Origin: an uncultured Lachnospiraceae bacterium
Lineage (GTDB): Bacteria > Bacillota_A > Clostridia > Lachnospirales > Lachnospiraceae
Direction: 5' to 3'
Length of the DNA stretch: 22,259 bases
Assembly (NCBI GenBank): GCA_910585355.1
Contig: CAJUDN010000052.1
Location: 1-22,259, forward strand
Of the stretch, positions 14,278-22,165 are shown piece after piece. Position 1 is the stretch's first letter. Each line of letters starts with the position of its first letter. The notes below the pieces were generated by a model. It did no database searches and was not told the origin of the DNA. It worked only from the letters and a program-made list of their open reading frames with translations. The translations under genes were made by a program, and so were the position numbers.

Positions 14278-15086
14278 GTCCGCTTCTCCTCCAGAATGTC
14301 ACGGAGCAGGTCCCCCAGAACGTTCACGCTGATAACCACTATAAGAATACAGATTCCCGGCCAGAACATCATCCCCGGCTTATTCATGTAGCTCCGCCCG
14401 TCGCTTATCATCATCCCCCATTCCGGTTCCGGCGGCAGGATTCCAAGTCCCAGAAAAGAATATCCGGAAATGGATAATAAAGCCCCGCCAAAATCAATGG
14501 AAAATACGGAAAGCATCTGGGGAAGAATAGACGGGAAAACGTGATGAATCAAAATAGAACCCCATCCGCTTCCCGCCAGTCTGCCTGCCAGGATGGAAGG
14601 GCGGGAGAGCTCTTCTTTTGTGAGATTCCTGGCCATTCTGGCATACCATATCCACCTGGTAAGGAGCAGTGCAATACAGACATTTCCGATTCCCACGCCC
14701 AGAATACTCACAATGATAAGGACCAGAACCACACCGGGAAAAGCCCGCAGCACATCACTCCCTCTCATAATCAAACGATCTGCGGCTCCTCCCAGAAAGC
14801 CGGATATCATGCCGATTGCTGTTCCGATTACGGACGATGCGGCCGTCACAGCCGCTGCATAGCTCAGGGTATTCCTGCCTCCCCACAGCAGCCTGGCCAG
14901 AAGATCCCTCCCCAGGTAATCTGTTCCCAGCGGATGTTCCCCGGACATTCCTGCAAACTTATTCAGTGGATTCACTAAATTGGGATCACAGGAAGACAGC
15001 GCCGGAGCCAGGAGACAGGCCGCCGCCAGAAACGCCAGGCACCCGATGCAGCATGCCGCAGTAACTTTTCTTCCCATCTTTCTCAT
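14274..15086 (-). CDS. nikC: ABC transporter permease, NikC/DppC-type
   Basis: Inner-membrane permease subunit, 270 residues. After a first helix at about 10-30 the conserved DppC/NikC junction HPLGTDYLGRDLLARLLWGGRNTL is present. This is followed by four or five more helices and the cytoplasmic EAA-type loop (around RNLTKEELSRPSILAGRLAGSGWGSILIHHVFP), which contacts the ATPases. Length is close to NikC (277). It overlaps both neighbours by 4 bases, so strict co-translation is likely. Confidence 0.93.
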   Translation of the reverse strand: MRKMGRKVTAACCIGCLAFLAAACLLAPALSSCDPNLVNPLNKFAGMSGEHPLGTDYLGRDLLARLLWGGRNTLSYAAAVTAASSVIGTAIGMISGFLGGAADRLIMRGSDVLRAFPGVVLVLIIVSILGVGIGNVCIALLLTRWIWYARMARNLTKEELSRPSILAGRLAGSGWGSILIHHVFPSILPQMLSVFSIDFGGALLSISGYSFLGLGILPPEPEWGMMISDGRSYMNKPGMMFWPGICILIVVISVNVLGDLLRDILEEKRT

Positions 15087-16036
15087 GTCCTGCCTCCTGC
15101 CCTGAACTTCGGGTTAAACGCTGCACAAACCAGGTCACACAGCAAATTGGCTGTTACAAAAATCACCGATAAAAGAAGAATGTATCCCTGTATCATAGGA
15201 TAGTTCCGGGCGGCAACCGCATCCACGCACATTCTGCCAAGACCAGGCCAAGCGAACACATTTTCCACAATTACAGAGCCGGACAGGATTCCTCCCAAAT
15301 GGAGCCCCAGGGTAGTAAATACCGGAGTCATGGCATTGGGAATCACATGACGGACCAGCACAAACCTCTTAGAAAATCCCCTGGCCCTGGCATGGAGCAC
15401 AAAGGGGCTGCTCTGCACTTCCAGAATACTGTTTCGCAAAAGCTTTGTGTAGGTAGCAATGTAAGAACACGCTAACGTCATTGATGGAAGAATCAGATGT
15501 TTCCAGGTGGCCGCTCCCTGCACGGGGAGCAGCTTCCACCGTAGGGAAAACAGCGACACTGCCAGAAAGCCCAGCCAGAATTTCGGCATGGCGGAACCCA
15601 GGAACGTAAAGATTCGTATCATCATATCAACTGCCCCTCCGGAACTTCCGGCAGAAAGGATTCCTAGAATTAAACTTAAAGCCAGCACCCATCCAAGGGC
15701 AGTAAAGGCCAGGACTCCTGTATACCGGAGATCTTCTGACAATTCCTCTATCACCGGCCGCCCGGTCTGGTAGGAAAATCCAAGCTCCCCCCTAAAAACC
15801 TGTATTATCCACTTCCCATACTGAACAGGAAGAGGAGCGTCCAGCCCCAGCTCCTTCTCCACCTCCCCTATGGCCTCCTCTGTCAGGGGAGCATTGATGG
15901 AATTTAAATAGGCTGTGGCAGCGTCCCCGGGCAAAAGACGCACCAGCACAAACGCGGCCACAGATACGAAGAACAATAATACAAGCAGGCTCATCAGCTG
16001 TCTGCCAATATAGCGGAATGCGAACTTACTCCACAT
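15083..16036 (-). CDS. nikB: ABC transporter permease, NikB/DppB-type
   Basis: Inner-membrane permease subunit. I take ATG 16036 (317 residues, reading MWSKFAFRYIGRQLM), which overlaps the binding-protein stop by 11 bases. The frame is open up to 16090, but that would put 54 more bases inside the upstream gene and give a non-family N-terminus. TM1 lies at about 11-33, then the conserved FVLVRLLPGDAA, the periplasmic VQYGKWIIQVFRGELGFSY segment, and the EAA loop (LRNSILEVQSSPFVLHARARGFSKRFVLVRHVIPNA). NikB of E. coli has 314 residues. Confidence 0.93.
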   Translation of the reverse strand: MWSKFAFRYIGRQLMSLLVLLFFVSVAAFVLVRLLPGDAATAYLNSINAPLTEEAIGEVEKELGLDAPLPVQYGKWIIQVFRGELGFSYQTGRPVIEELSEDLRYTGVLAFTALGWVLALSLILGILSAGSSGGAVDMMIRIFTFLGSAMPKFWLGFLAVSLFSLRWKLLPVQGAATWKHLILPSMTLACSYIATYTKLLRNSILEVQSSPFVLHARARGFSKRFVLVRHVIPNAMTPVFTTLGLHLGGILSGSVIVENVFAWPGLGRMCVDAVAARNYPMIQGYILLLSVIFVTANLLCDLVCAAFNPKFRAGGRT

Positions 16037-17708
16037 ACATTCCGCCGATTCCCATTCCGCCGCGGCCGGATTCCAGGTTAAGCCCCGCAAGCTCGCTGTT
16101 ATAAATTGCCAGGGTGCTTACCACGGTAAGCGGAACGTAGACAGCTTCGTCATGAAAGCTCTGCATAATATAATTGAAATTTTCCTGAAGCATCTCAGGA
16201 TCCTCCTGGGTCAGACAGTCCAGCATGATATCGTCCAGTTCCGGCTTGTTTTTCATTCCTTTCTGGACAGTATGAAACTTGTCTCCATCCGCAGCCATAG
16301 CGGTCAGGGTTGCATAGGGCTCGTAGGAGCCGCCCCAGGAACTGTAAATCAACACGCCGAACTCTCCGTTCGCCCAGTTCTGTCGATATATCTGGCTGTC
16401 CTGGGGAACAATATTTAACTGGATTCCGACCTGCGCGTACTGGGACTGCAAAATCAGTGCAATATCCCTGTCGTTGGTAACGGAAGCATCATAAATAAGA
16501 TCTATCTCCAGGCTCTTTCCATCCTTGGAACGTACCTGATTCTCCCCTTCATAGACCCATCCGGCCTCATCCAGAATTACATTGGCCTTATCCGGATCAT
16601 AGGAATAAGGAGCAATTCCCACATTGGCATAGGGTACATCTGTGGAAAAATACGCCGTCGCCGGCTTTTGAAGCCCTCCAAAGATCCCCTCCGAAATGGC
16701 TGTGTTGTCTGTGGCATATTCCAGCGCGAGACGTACATTTACGTCCCCGGTGATTTCTCCGCCCGTGTTGATATTCAGGTTGGAGATACTGGTCGTGGGA
16801 GCCATCTCTGTCTTAAATCCCGCCGTCTCCATTTCCTTATACATATCCGCGGTAATCTGGGTGGAATCTGCCATCACATCAATTTCCCCTGCCTTCAAAG
16901 CAGTAACAGCCGTATTAACATCGGGAATTACCACGGCCTTCATATACTGGAATTTCGGCTTCTCGCCCCAGTAATATTCATTCCGCTCAAACAGTGCATA
17001 CTGATCCGCCACGTACTCTTTTAATACCCACATGCCGGTTCCAATGGGCTCCGTGATTCCATTGTCATAAGGATCTCCCTCAGCAGGAAATCCATTTTCC
17101 CCTAGCATCACCAATGGACGGCTGAAGGTAAAGTCATTTAGCAGAGAGTTGCACGGGGTATTCAGTTTTAAAACCAGAGTCAGATCATCCGGCGTCTCCA
17201 TACTCTCTAAGGATGCCAGAGAATTTAAAAAGGAGTAGCCGTCCGCATGGTTTGCCACAGCTTCAATGTTCCTTTTGGCAATCGCTGAATTAAAGTCCGT
17301 TCCATCACTGAATTTTACACCCTCCCGCAGATGGAACGTATACGTGAGTCCGTCGGGGGAAATATCCCAGCTCTCTGCCAGTTCCGGCACCACTGCGCCC
17401 TTTTCCAGAGCCACCAGGCTTTCATATACCCAGTCCTGGGCAGCCATCTGACTTTTCATGGTATGAGGATTCAAATCCCCCACATCCTTGGCCATGCGGA
17501 CAATCAGAGTATCCTTTTTTGCAGCTTCGGCTTCTTCCTGTACGGTTTCTCCAGCCGGCTCTGATTCCTGACCAGTCTGGCTTTCTGCGGCCTGCACCGT
17601 CTCTTCCGCCGCCGAAGCCGTCTGTGTGCTCTGTGTGTTATTCCCGCCGCATGCTGTCAGAGATAAACTCATAGCAGCAGCAAGCAAAACTGCAATTCGT
17701 TTTTTCAT
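16026..17708 (-). CDS. nikA: NikA-like solute-binding lipoprotein (SBP family 5)
   Basis: Extracellular substrate-binding component of the importer, 560 residues. The lipobox LTAC puts the lipidated cysteine at residue 20. A disordered Gln/Glu/Ala-rich linker (to about 65) is followed by the SBP_bac_5 domain. The closest recalled relative is E. coli NikA: both have GDLNPH/GPLNPH near the domain start, PIGTGMWVL, ERNEYYWGEKP, the DVPYANVG segment, IYRQNWANGEFG, SSWGGSYEPY and HDEAVYVP. The protein is expected outside the membrane. The B12 riboswitch directly upstream suggests that it captures cobalt (perhaps as a chelate) or another B12-related ligand. A peptide ligand cannot be excluded from sequence. 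Confidence 0.92.
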   Translation of the reverse strand: MKKRIAVLLAAAMSLSLTACGGNNTQSTQTASAAEETVQAAESQTGQESEPAGETVQEEAEAAKKDTLIVRMAKDVGDLNPHTMKSQMAAQDWVYESLVALEKGAVVPELAESWDISPDGLTYTFHLREGVKFSDGTDFNSAIAKRNIEAVANHADGYSFLNSLASLESMETPDDLTLVLKLNTPCNSLLNDFTFSRPLVMLGENGFPAEGDPYDNGITEPIGTGMWVLKEYVADQYALFERNEYYWGEKPKFQYMKAVVIPDVNTAVTALKAGEIDVMADSTQITADMYKEMETAGFKTEMAPTTSISNLNINTGGEITGDVNVRLALEYATDNTAISEGIFGGLQKPATAYFSTDVPYANVGIAPYSYDPDKANVILDEAGWVYEGENQVRSKDGKSLEIDLIYDASVTNDRDIALILQSQYAQVGIQLNIVPQDSQIYRQNWANGEFGVLIYSSWGGSYEPYATLTAMAADGDKFHTVQKGMKNKPELDDIMLDCLTQEDPEMLQENFNYIMQSFHDEAVYVPLTVVSTLAIYNSELAGLNLESGRGGMGIGGMYVE

Positions 17709-17884
17709 GTTCCTATCCTTTCCTTTTGATTCGTTCAGGCACGAAACATTACGAAAATGGTTCGCCTGGACTTTTTTTCAAAGTTACATTCCAGAGCGTG
17801 TCTGAAAATTACTTTCCGCCGGATGTGCGTCACAGTTTGTGGGAAATCAGGTCCGAATAAGAGACCTTTCCCGTGAAATGAAAC
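17709..17884 (-). other. Leader between riboswitch terminator and binding-protein gene
   Basis: About 175 bases of untranslated leader. A weak bulged hairpin (CAGGC...GCCTG, about 17735-17768) lies close to the ribosome site (AGGA, about 9 bases before ATG 17708). No gene is seen. Confidence 0.5.
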
Positions 17885-17912
17885 GAAAAAGGAGCCCGCT
17901 GTGAGCTCCTTT
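17885..17912 (-). terminator. Terminator of the B12 riboswitch expression platform
   Basis: AAAGGAGC (17888-17895) pairs with GCTCCTTT (17905-17912), with a 9-base loop and further T bases after the stem on the minus strand. It lies about 80 bases downstream of the aptamer and 175 bases before the first gene, the place of a transcription-ending expression platform. A perfect 16-bp palindrome TGTCCGGATCCGGACA (17933-17948) lies just upstream and may take part in the switch. Confidence 0.75.
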
Positions 17913-17992
17913 CGGCACGCAAAAAACAGCCCTGTCCGGATCCGGACAAGACAAAAGCGCTGACCAGGCTTTCACAGGAAGCGTCAACAACC

Positions 17993-18160
17993 GTCAAGCA
18001 GGTTTCCTGACTCACAGATCTTCGCATCTTCTGCGCCTTCTCATACGTTTCGTACAATGACATACTGCAGAAGCACTCCCTGCTCACAGTGGCCGGACCG
18101 CCCAGGATTTCCACCTGGTTCTCTTTTACCCGGCTTTCAAAAAGCCGGCACTTGACTGTA
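17993..18160 (-). promoter_or_regulatory. Cobalamin (B12) riboswitch aptamer
   Basis: On the minus strand the conserved pieces follow in order: P2 arms GCCGGC/GCCGG (about 18135-18150), the AGGTGGAAATCCTGGGC segment, GCGGTCC followed by GGCCACTGTGAGC (18083-18101), and the 3' B12 box GTCAGGAAACCTGC (about 17998-18011). These match the cobalamin aptamer consensus (GGTGAAAATCC, CGCCACTG, GTCAGGATACCTGCC). Cobalamin binding would favour termination at 17885-17912 and so shut off the transporter genes. Confidence 0.93.
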
Positions 18161-18179
18161 TTTTTATTTTATTGTCTCG

Positions 18180-18208
18180 ATTATAAAGCCTGATTATGGA
18201 AATGTCCA
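18180..18208 (-). promoter_or_regulatory. Sigma-A promoter of the riboswitch-transporter operon
   Basis: On the minus strand TGGACA (18203-18208) and a perfect TATAAT (18180-18185) are separated by 17 bp. Transcription would start near 18173, just before the riboswitch aptamer, giving a leader of about 465 bases. Confidence 0.85.
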
Positions 18209-18221
18209 GCTTTTTTATTTC

Positions 18222-18270
18222 ATAAAAAACTGCCTCCTCTGTAATGCGCTGTCGGCATAACAGGGAGGCA
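18222..18270 (-). terminator. Terminator after the dehydrogenase gene
   Basis: TGCCTCCTCTGT (18231-18242) pairs with ACAGGGAGGCA (18260-18270) with one bulged base, and on the minus strand is followed by TTTTTTATG. It separates the glgC-glgD-spoVG-dehydrogenase stretch from the B12 operon promoter about 15 bp further on. Confidence 0.85.
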
Positions 18271-18324
18271 TCTTTTATTCAACTCTTCTCATATTTGTTC
18301 CCGCATTGTTTCGAACAGGCTTCT

Positions 18325-19125
18325 TTACCAGGTTCTTGCGCCTAAATTCTTGAATTCACCAACGGTAGGAACGTGCGTATTCATTCCTCCATCAACTGTC
18401 ATGCACTGGCCCGTTACATAGGAAGCCTCGTCGCTGGCCAAATACAGGCACAAATAGCCGATATCTTCCGGGCATCCATAACGTTCCACACAAATATTAT
18501 TTAAGAAAATTTTCTTTAATGCGTCCGGAATGCGCGGTTCATTTTGCGGAGTCACAATCAGTCCTGGCCTTACACAGTTACAGCGGATTCCCTGCTTCCC
18601 ATACTGCAGTGCTACATGCTGGGTTAGCATATCAACACCGCTCTTTGCACATGCATAAGCAGTTGCACCCAAATCTCCTCCCAGAGAAGCCATGGAACCG
18701 ATATTCACGATACTGCCGCTATGATTTTTTATCATATACGGAAGTACGGTTTTAATCATATAAAAGGTGCCGCGGAGGTCTGTCTCAATAATATCATCAA
18801 ACATCTCCATGCTGACTTCATCAACTCTTCCGTCCGGTAACCCCACATTGGAAGCATTGTTGATCAGGATATCAATTTTTCCGTACTTCTCTTCCGCTGC
18901 CTTAAACAGCTCATCAATGGTGTCTTCCTTCGTTAAATCAACATACTGATAAAATGCCTCGCCGCCGGCCTCCCGGATTTCCCGGACTACTGCCTCCCCG
19001 TTTTCCTTCCTGCGTCCGCATACAATTACTTTTGCGCCTTCTCCCGCAAATAATTTTGCAGTACCCAGGCCAATACCGCTGGTAGAGCCGGTAACAATCG
19101 CTGTTTTGTCCTGTAATCTTGGCAT
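18325..19125 (-). CDS. Short-chain dehydrogenase/reductase (classical SDR)
   Basis: NAD(P)-dependent oxidoreductase, 266 residues. Cofactor motif TGSTSGIG (12-19), the structural NNAS (89-92, in place of NNAG), catalytic S144 with Y157 and K161 (YACAK), and the PG loop CVRPGLIVT (184-192). Arg38-Arg39 after the second strand suggest a preference for NADP. The sequence continues about 15 residues past the usual VDGGM end. The substrate is unknown; sugar, polyol, steroid and 3-oxoacyl activities all occur in the family. AGGAG lies ten bases before ATG 19125. It follows spoVG by 37 bases with no terminator between and ends at the terminator 18222-18270. Confidence 0.92.
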   Translation of the reverse strand: MPRLQDKTAIVTGSTSGIGLGTAKLFAGEGAKVIVCGRRKENGEAVVREIREAGGEAFYQYVDLTKEDTIDELFKAAEEKYGKIDILINNASNVGLPDGRVDEVSMEMFDDIIETDLRGTFYMIKTVLPYMIKNHSGSIVNIGSMASLGGDLGATAYACAKSGVDMLTQHVALQYGKQGIRCNCVRPGLIVTPQNEPRIPDALKKIFLNNICVERYGCPEDIGYLCLYLASDEASYVTGQCMTVDGGMNTHVPTVGEFKNLGARTW

Positions 19126-19162
19126 AATGTTGTAACTCCTTCCTGTTTGCTTTTAAAGTCCC

Positions 19163-19438
19163 CTATTCCTCCTGTGCCGCCTCCAACGTTGTAGTTTCAT
19201 ATTTATTGAGAATCACATTCTGAATCATATCGCGGGTGCCGGAATTAATCGGATGAGCGATATCGCGATATTCCCCGTCGGCCGCCTTCCTGCTTGGCAT
19301 AGCAATGAACAGCCCTTTCTCCCCCTCAATTACCTTGATATCATGAATTACAAATTCATTATCCAATGTAATAGAAACAATCGCCTTCATTTTTCCCTCT
19401 TTTTCAATCTTTCTCACACGTACATCTGTTACCTGCAT
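19163..19438 (-). CDS. spoVG: Regulatory protein SpoVG
   Basis: Small DNA/RNA-binding regulator (91 residues) of the SpoVG family. In Bacillus it affects septation at sporulation onset; in Staphylococcus and Listeria it acts as a global regulator. The family core is complete: VTDVRVRKIEKEGKMKAIVSITLDNEFVIHDIKVIEG, then LFIAMPSRKAADGEYRDIAHPI (43-64). A GGGGAGG ribosome site precedes the ATG. It lies only 39 bases after glgD, with a short hairpin (19452-19476) in the gap, and so is probably at least partly co-transcribed with glgCD. No sigma-H box was made out. Confidence 0.96.
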   Translation of the reverse strand: MQVTDVRVRKIEKEGKMKAIVSITLDNEFVIHDIKVIEGEKGLFIAMPSRKAADGEYRDIAHPINSGTRDMIQNVILNKYETTTLEAAQEE

Positions 19439-19451
19439 AAATAACCTCCCC

Positions 19452-19476
19452 GATTCATACAGCCTTACTATGAATC
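19452..19476 (-). promoter_or_regulatory. Hairpin between glgD and spoVG
   Basis: GATTCATA (19452-19459) and TATGAATC (19469-19476) pair perfectly around a 9-base loop. The hairpin starts right after the glgD stop and ends directly before the spoVG GGGGAGG. No T run follows on the minus strand, so it is more likely an mRNA stability, processing or translation element than a terminator. Confidence 0.5.
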
Positions 19477-19477
19477 T

Positions 19478-20599
19478 TTATAATGTATATCTCTCGTTCT
19501 TTTCGACAACAATTTTTATGTCGTCCGGCTGCCCGATATATGTGGTATTGGCGCGGATGGTATCGCGGCTTTCCACAATACAATTCTCAACGACTGTATT
19601 GTCTCCAATGTAAACGTCATTCAGAATAATCGAGTTCTTAATCACACAGTTGTTCCCAATATAGACCTTTTTAAACAACACGGAATTTTCCACAATGCCG
19701 TTTAAAATGCAGCCGCTGGAAACAAGACTGTTTTTGACAACTGCTCCGGGATTGTATTTAGCCGGGGGCAGATCATCCACCTTGGAATAAATGTCCGGAT
19801 ACTCTTTATAGAAGTAATTGCGGACCTCCGGTTTTAAGAAATCCATGTTTGTCTGATAATAGGAATTCACGGAAGCAATGTTACTCCAATAGGATTCCAG
19901 CTTGTAGGCATAAATCCGTTTCAAATTTTTATAGCGTACCAAAATATCCTGTACAAAATCATAGCGGTCCTCATTTGCACAGCGCTCAATCATCTCGATG
20001 AGCTGACGGCGACGGATCACGTAAATACCGCAGGAGATGGTGGTGGAATCTGCGACCATGGGTTTCTCTTCAAACTCCAGAATTCTTCCGTCTGTGTTGG
20101 TTTTTACGATACCGAATCTGGTCACGTCCACATCGGCCGGCATATCTTTGCATACGATTGTGATATCCGCCTTTTTCTCAATATGGTACTCCAGCACCTT
20201 ATTGTAATCAAGTTTATAGATTCCGTCGCCGGCTGCAATTACCACATACGGCTCGTGGCTCTTCTTTAAAAAGTCAAGATTCTGGTAAAGGGCATCCGCG
20301 GTTCCCCGGTACCAGTCACTGTGTTCAGCGGTGATGGTTGGGGTAAACACATACATGCCTCCCTGTTTTCTTCCAAAATCCCACCATTTGGAGGAACTTA
20401 AATGTTCATTCAAAGAGCGGGAATTATACTGCGTTAAAACCGCAACGCTCTGAATATGGGAGTTGCTCATATTGCTCAAAGCAAAATCAACGCTCCGAAA
20501 ACTTCCCGCGATTGGCATTGCGGCAATGGCTCTTTTTCTGGAAAGTTCCCGCATACGCTTGCTGTTGCCGCCCGCTAAAACAATACCAATTGCTCTCAT
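19478..20599 (-). CDS. glgD: Glucose-1-phosphate adenylyltransferase subunit GlgD
   Basis: Non-catalytic or regulatory partner of GlgC in the Bacillota-type ADP-glucose pyrophosphorylase, 373 residues. The nucleotidyltransferase fold is clear (RAIGIVLAGGNSKRM, GTADALYQN, AGDGIYKLDY, FEEKP), followed by a left-handed beta-helix (about 285-360, repeats such as CVIKNSIILNDVYIGDN). Key positions differ from active enzymes: GGNSKRM stands for GGQGSRL and the AKPA lysine motif is absent. This fits the known division of work, with GlgC catalytic and GlgD raising activity. Its start overlaps glgC by 4 bases. Confidence 0.95.
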   Translation of the reverse strand: MRAIGIVLAGGNSKRMRELSRKRAIAAMPIAGSFRSVDFALSNMSNSHIQSVAVLTQYNSRSLNEHLSSSKWWDFGRKQGGMYVFTPTITAEHSDWYRGTADALYQNLDFLKKSHEPYVVIAAGDGIYKLDYNKVLEYHIEKKADITIVCKDMPADVDVTRFGIVKTNTDGRILEFEEKPMVADSTTISCGIYVIRRRQLIEMIERCANEDRYDFVQDILVRYKNLKRIYAYKLESYWSNIASVNSYYQTNMDFLKPEVRNYFYKEYPDIYSKVDDLPPAKYNPGAVVKNSLVSSGCILNGIVENSVLFKKVYIGNNCVIKNSIILNDVYIGDNTVVENCIVESRDTIRANTTYIGQPDDIKIVVEKNERYTL

Positions 20600-21870
20600 A
20601 CGTTTCCACCTGCCTTTACTATGTAACCGCCGCTTTCCAACCTGCCGTCCTGATAATCCTCTGCTGTCGTCACGCCTGAAATTGCCGTATTCTTTCCGAT
20701 TTCGACTCCCTCAGGAATCACAGAATGTTCCCCCACAGTCACCAGGTCAAACTGGTATACCTTCGGGTCATATTTACTGGCGGCATATTCTCCGACCCCA
20801 AGATGCGCTCCTGCGCCTACCTTAACATCCTCTGCCACAATGGCCTTTTCCACTACGGCGCCCGCACCGACCACAGAATCCTGCATAATAATAGAGTCTC
20901 TTACCACAGCGCCAGGCTCAATGATAACGCCGGAACCGATTACAGAATTGGTCACCTCGCCGTAAATCTCCGTCCCCTCGCCGATAATGCACTTTCCTAC
21001 CTTTGCATCGGCAGAAATGTATTGAGGAGGAATTCTGTCGCTTTTCGTGTAAATTTTCCAGTATTCTTCATAAAGATTGAATTCCGGAATAATATCAATT
21101 AATTCCATATTGGCTTCCCAATAAGAACCAAGAGTTCCAACGTCTTTCCAATATCCGTTATATTCATATGCAAATATACGGCTTCCACCGGAATGGCAGT
21201 AAGGGATAATATGTTTACCAAAATCACACCCTGGCTCGTCCTTTAATTTCATCAGGGCTTCCTTTAACACCTTCCAGCTGAAGATGTAAATGCCCATGGA
21301 CGCCAGATTGCTTCTGGGCTGCGCCGGTTTTTCCTCAAATTCAGTAATCTTATTGGTATCATCCGTAATGAGAATACCAAACCGGCTTGCCTCTTCCATT
21401 GGAACGGGCATGGCCGCGATCGTCACATCCGCATTGTTGGCCTTGTGGTATTCAAGCATTACCTCATAGTCCATTTTATAGATGTGATCACCGGAAAGAA
21501 TCAGAATATATTCCGGATTGTAAGACTCCATATACTCCAGGTTCTGATAAATTGCATTGGCAGTTCCCGTATACCAGTCACTGCCCTTACTTCTTTCATA
21601 GGGCGGAAGAATCGTAACGCCTCCCACATTTCGATCCAGGTCCCACGGTATACCAATCCCAATATGCACGTTCAAACGCAGCGGCTGGTATTGGGTCAGA
21701 ACTCCAACGGTATCGACGCCGGAATTAATGCAGTTGCTAAGTGGGAAATCAATTATCCTGTACTTTCCGCCAAATGATACTGCCGGCTTTGCCACTTTCT
21801 GCGTCAAAACTCCGAGGCGGCTTCCCTGGCCCCCTGCCAACAGCATTGCTATCATTTCTTTTTTAACCAT
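20596..21870 (-). CDS. glgC: Glucose-1-phosphate adenylyltransferase GlgC
   Basis: Catalytic subunit that makes ADP-glucose from glucose-1-phosphate and ATP, the committed step of glycogen synthesis. The 424 residues contain GGQGSRL (13-19), AKPAVSFGGKYRIIDF (27-42), GTANAIYQN (102-110), the catalytic loop SGDHIYKMDY with D128, FEEKP (178-182), and a C-terminal beta-helix (about 290-400, for example EGTEIYGEVTNSVIGSGVII). AGGTG lies seven bases before the ATG. It is the first gene of the glgC-glgD pair; glycogen synthase and branching enzyme are not in this window. Confidence 0.97.
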   Translation of the reverse strand: MVKKEMIAMLLAGGQGSRLGVLTQKVAKPAVSFGGKYRIIDFPLSNCINSGVDTVGVLTQYQPLRLNVHIGIGIPWDLDRNVGGVTILPPYERSKGSDWYTGTANAIYQNLEYMESYNPEYILILSGDHIYKMDYEVMLEYHKANNADVTIAAMPVPMEEASRFGILITDDTNKITEFEEKPAQPRSNLASMGIYIFSWKVLKEALMKLKDEPGCDFGKHIIPYCHSGGSRIFAYEYNGYWKDVGTLGSYWEANMELIDIIPEFNLYEEYWKIYTKSDRIPPQYISADAKVGKCIIGEGTEIYGEVTNSVIGSGVIIEPGAVVRDSIIMQDSVVGAGAVVEKAIVAEDVKVGAGAHLGVGEYAASKYDPKVYQFDLVTVGEHSVIPEGVEIGKNTAISGVTTAEDYQDGRLESGGYIVKAGGNV

Positions 21871-21930
21871 GATATCACCTCTTGCTGCTCATTTTGTCCC
21901 ATACACTGTTTACGTATAGCTGGTGTAATT

Positions 21931-21959
21931 ATTATAGCACATTTTTTGGAAAATGTGAA
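21931..21959 (-). promoter_or_regulatory. Sigma-A-type promoter of glgC
   Basis: On the minus strand TTCACA (21954-21959) and TATAAT (21931-21936) are 17 bp apart, with TG one base before the -10 (extended -10). The start would be near 21924, about 54 bases before the glgC ATG. Confidence 0.75.
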
Positions 21960-21992
21960 CAAATTTTTATCAGATTTAAGCCTGTTTTTGTG

Positions 21993-22100
21993 TATTTTCT
22001 GATATTTTGCACCTGATTTTGTCAAAAAAGCTTCCGTAATTTCACATCTTATGTCTTTTCCTTCTATTTTCTACCAATATTTTGCACCATTGTCGACAAA
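21993..22100. repeat. Direct repeats and 0A-box-like palindrome upstream of glgC
   Basis: ATATTTTGCACC occurs at 22002-22013 and 22077-22088, each preceded by TATTTTCT (21993-22000 and 22065-22072), a spacing of about 75 bp. Next to the second copy is the palindrome TTGTCGACAA (22090-22099); on the minus strand TTTGTCGAC matches 8 of 9 positions of the Spo0A box TTTGTCRAA. No gene is seen between 21871 and 22163. The role of these words is unproven. Confidence 0.4.
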
Positions 22101-22165
22101 TGTAACTTACTTTTCATCACATCAAAAAAGTCATGTTAACAAAGTCTTTCCTATTAAAATTATGG

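Noticed and set aside
16037..16090. Earlier start for the NikB-type permease
   Set aside because: It would overlap the binding-protein gene by 65 bp and adds residues foreign to the family; ATG 16036 begins at the usual position before TM1.
17830..18114. 94-residue open frame on the minus strand upstream of the binding protein
   Set aside because: It lies across the B12 riboswitch aptamer and its terminator, has no ribosome site, and its coding signal is explained by the RNA structure.
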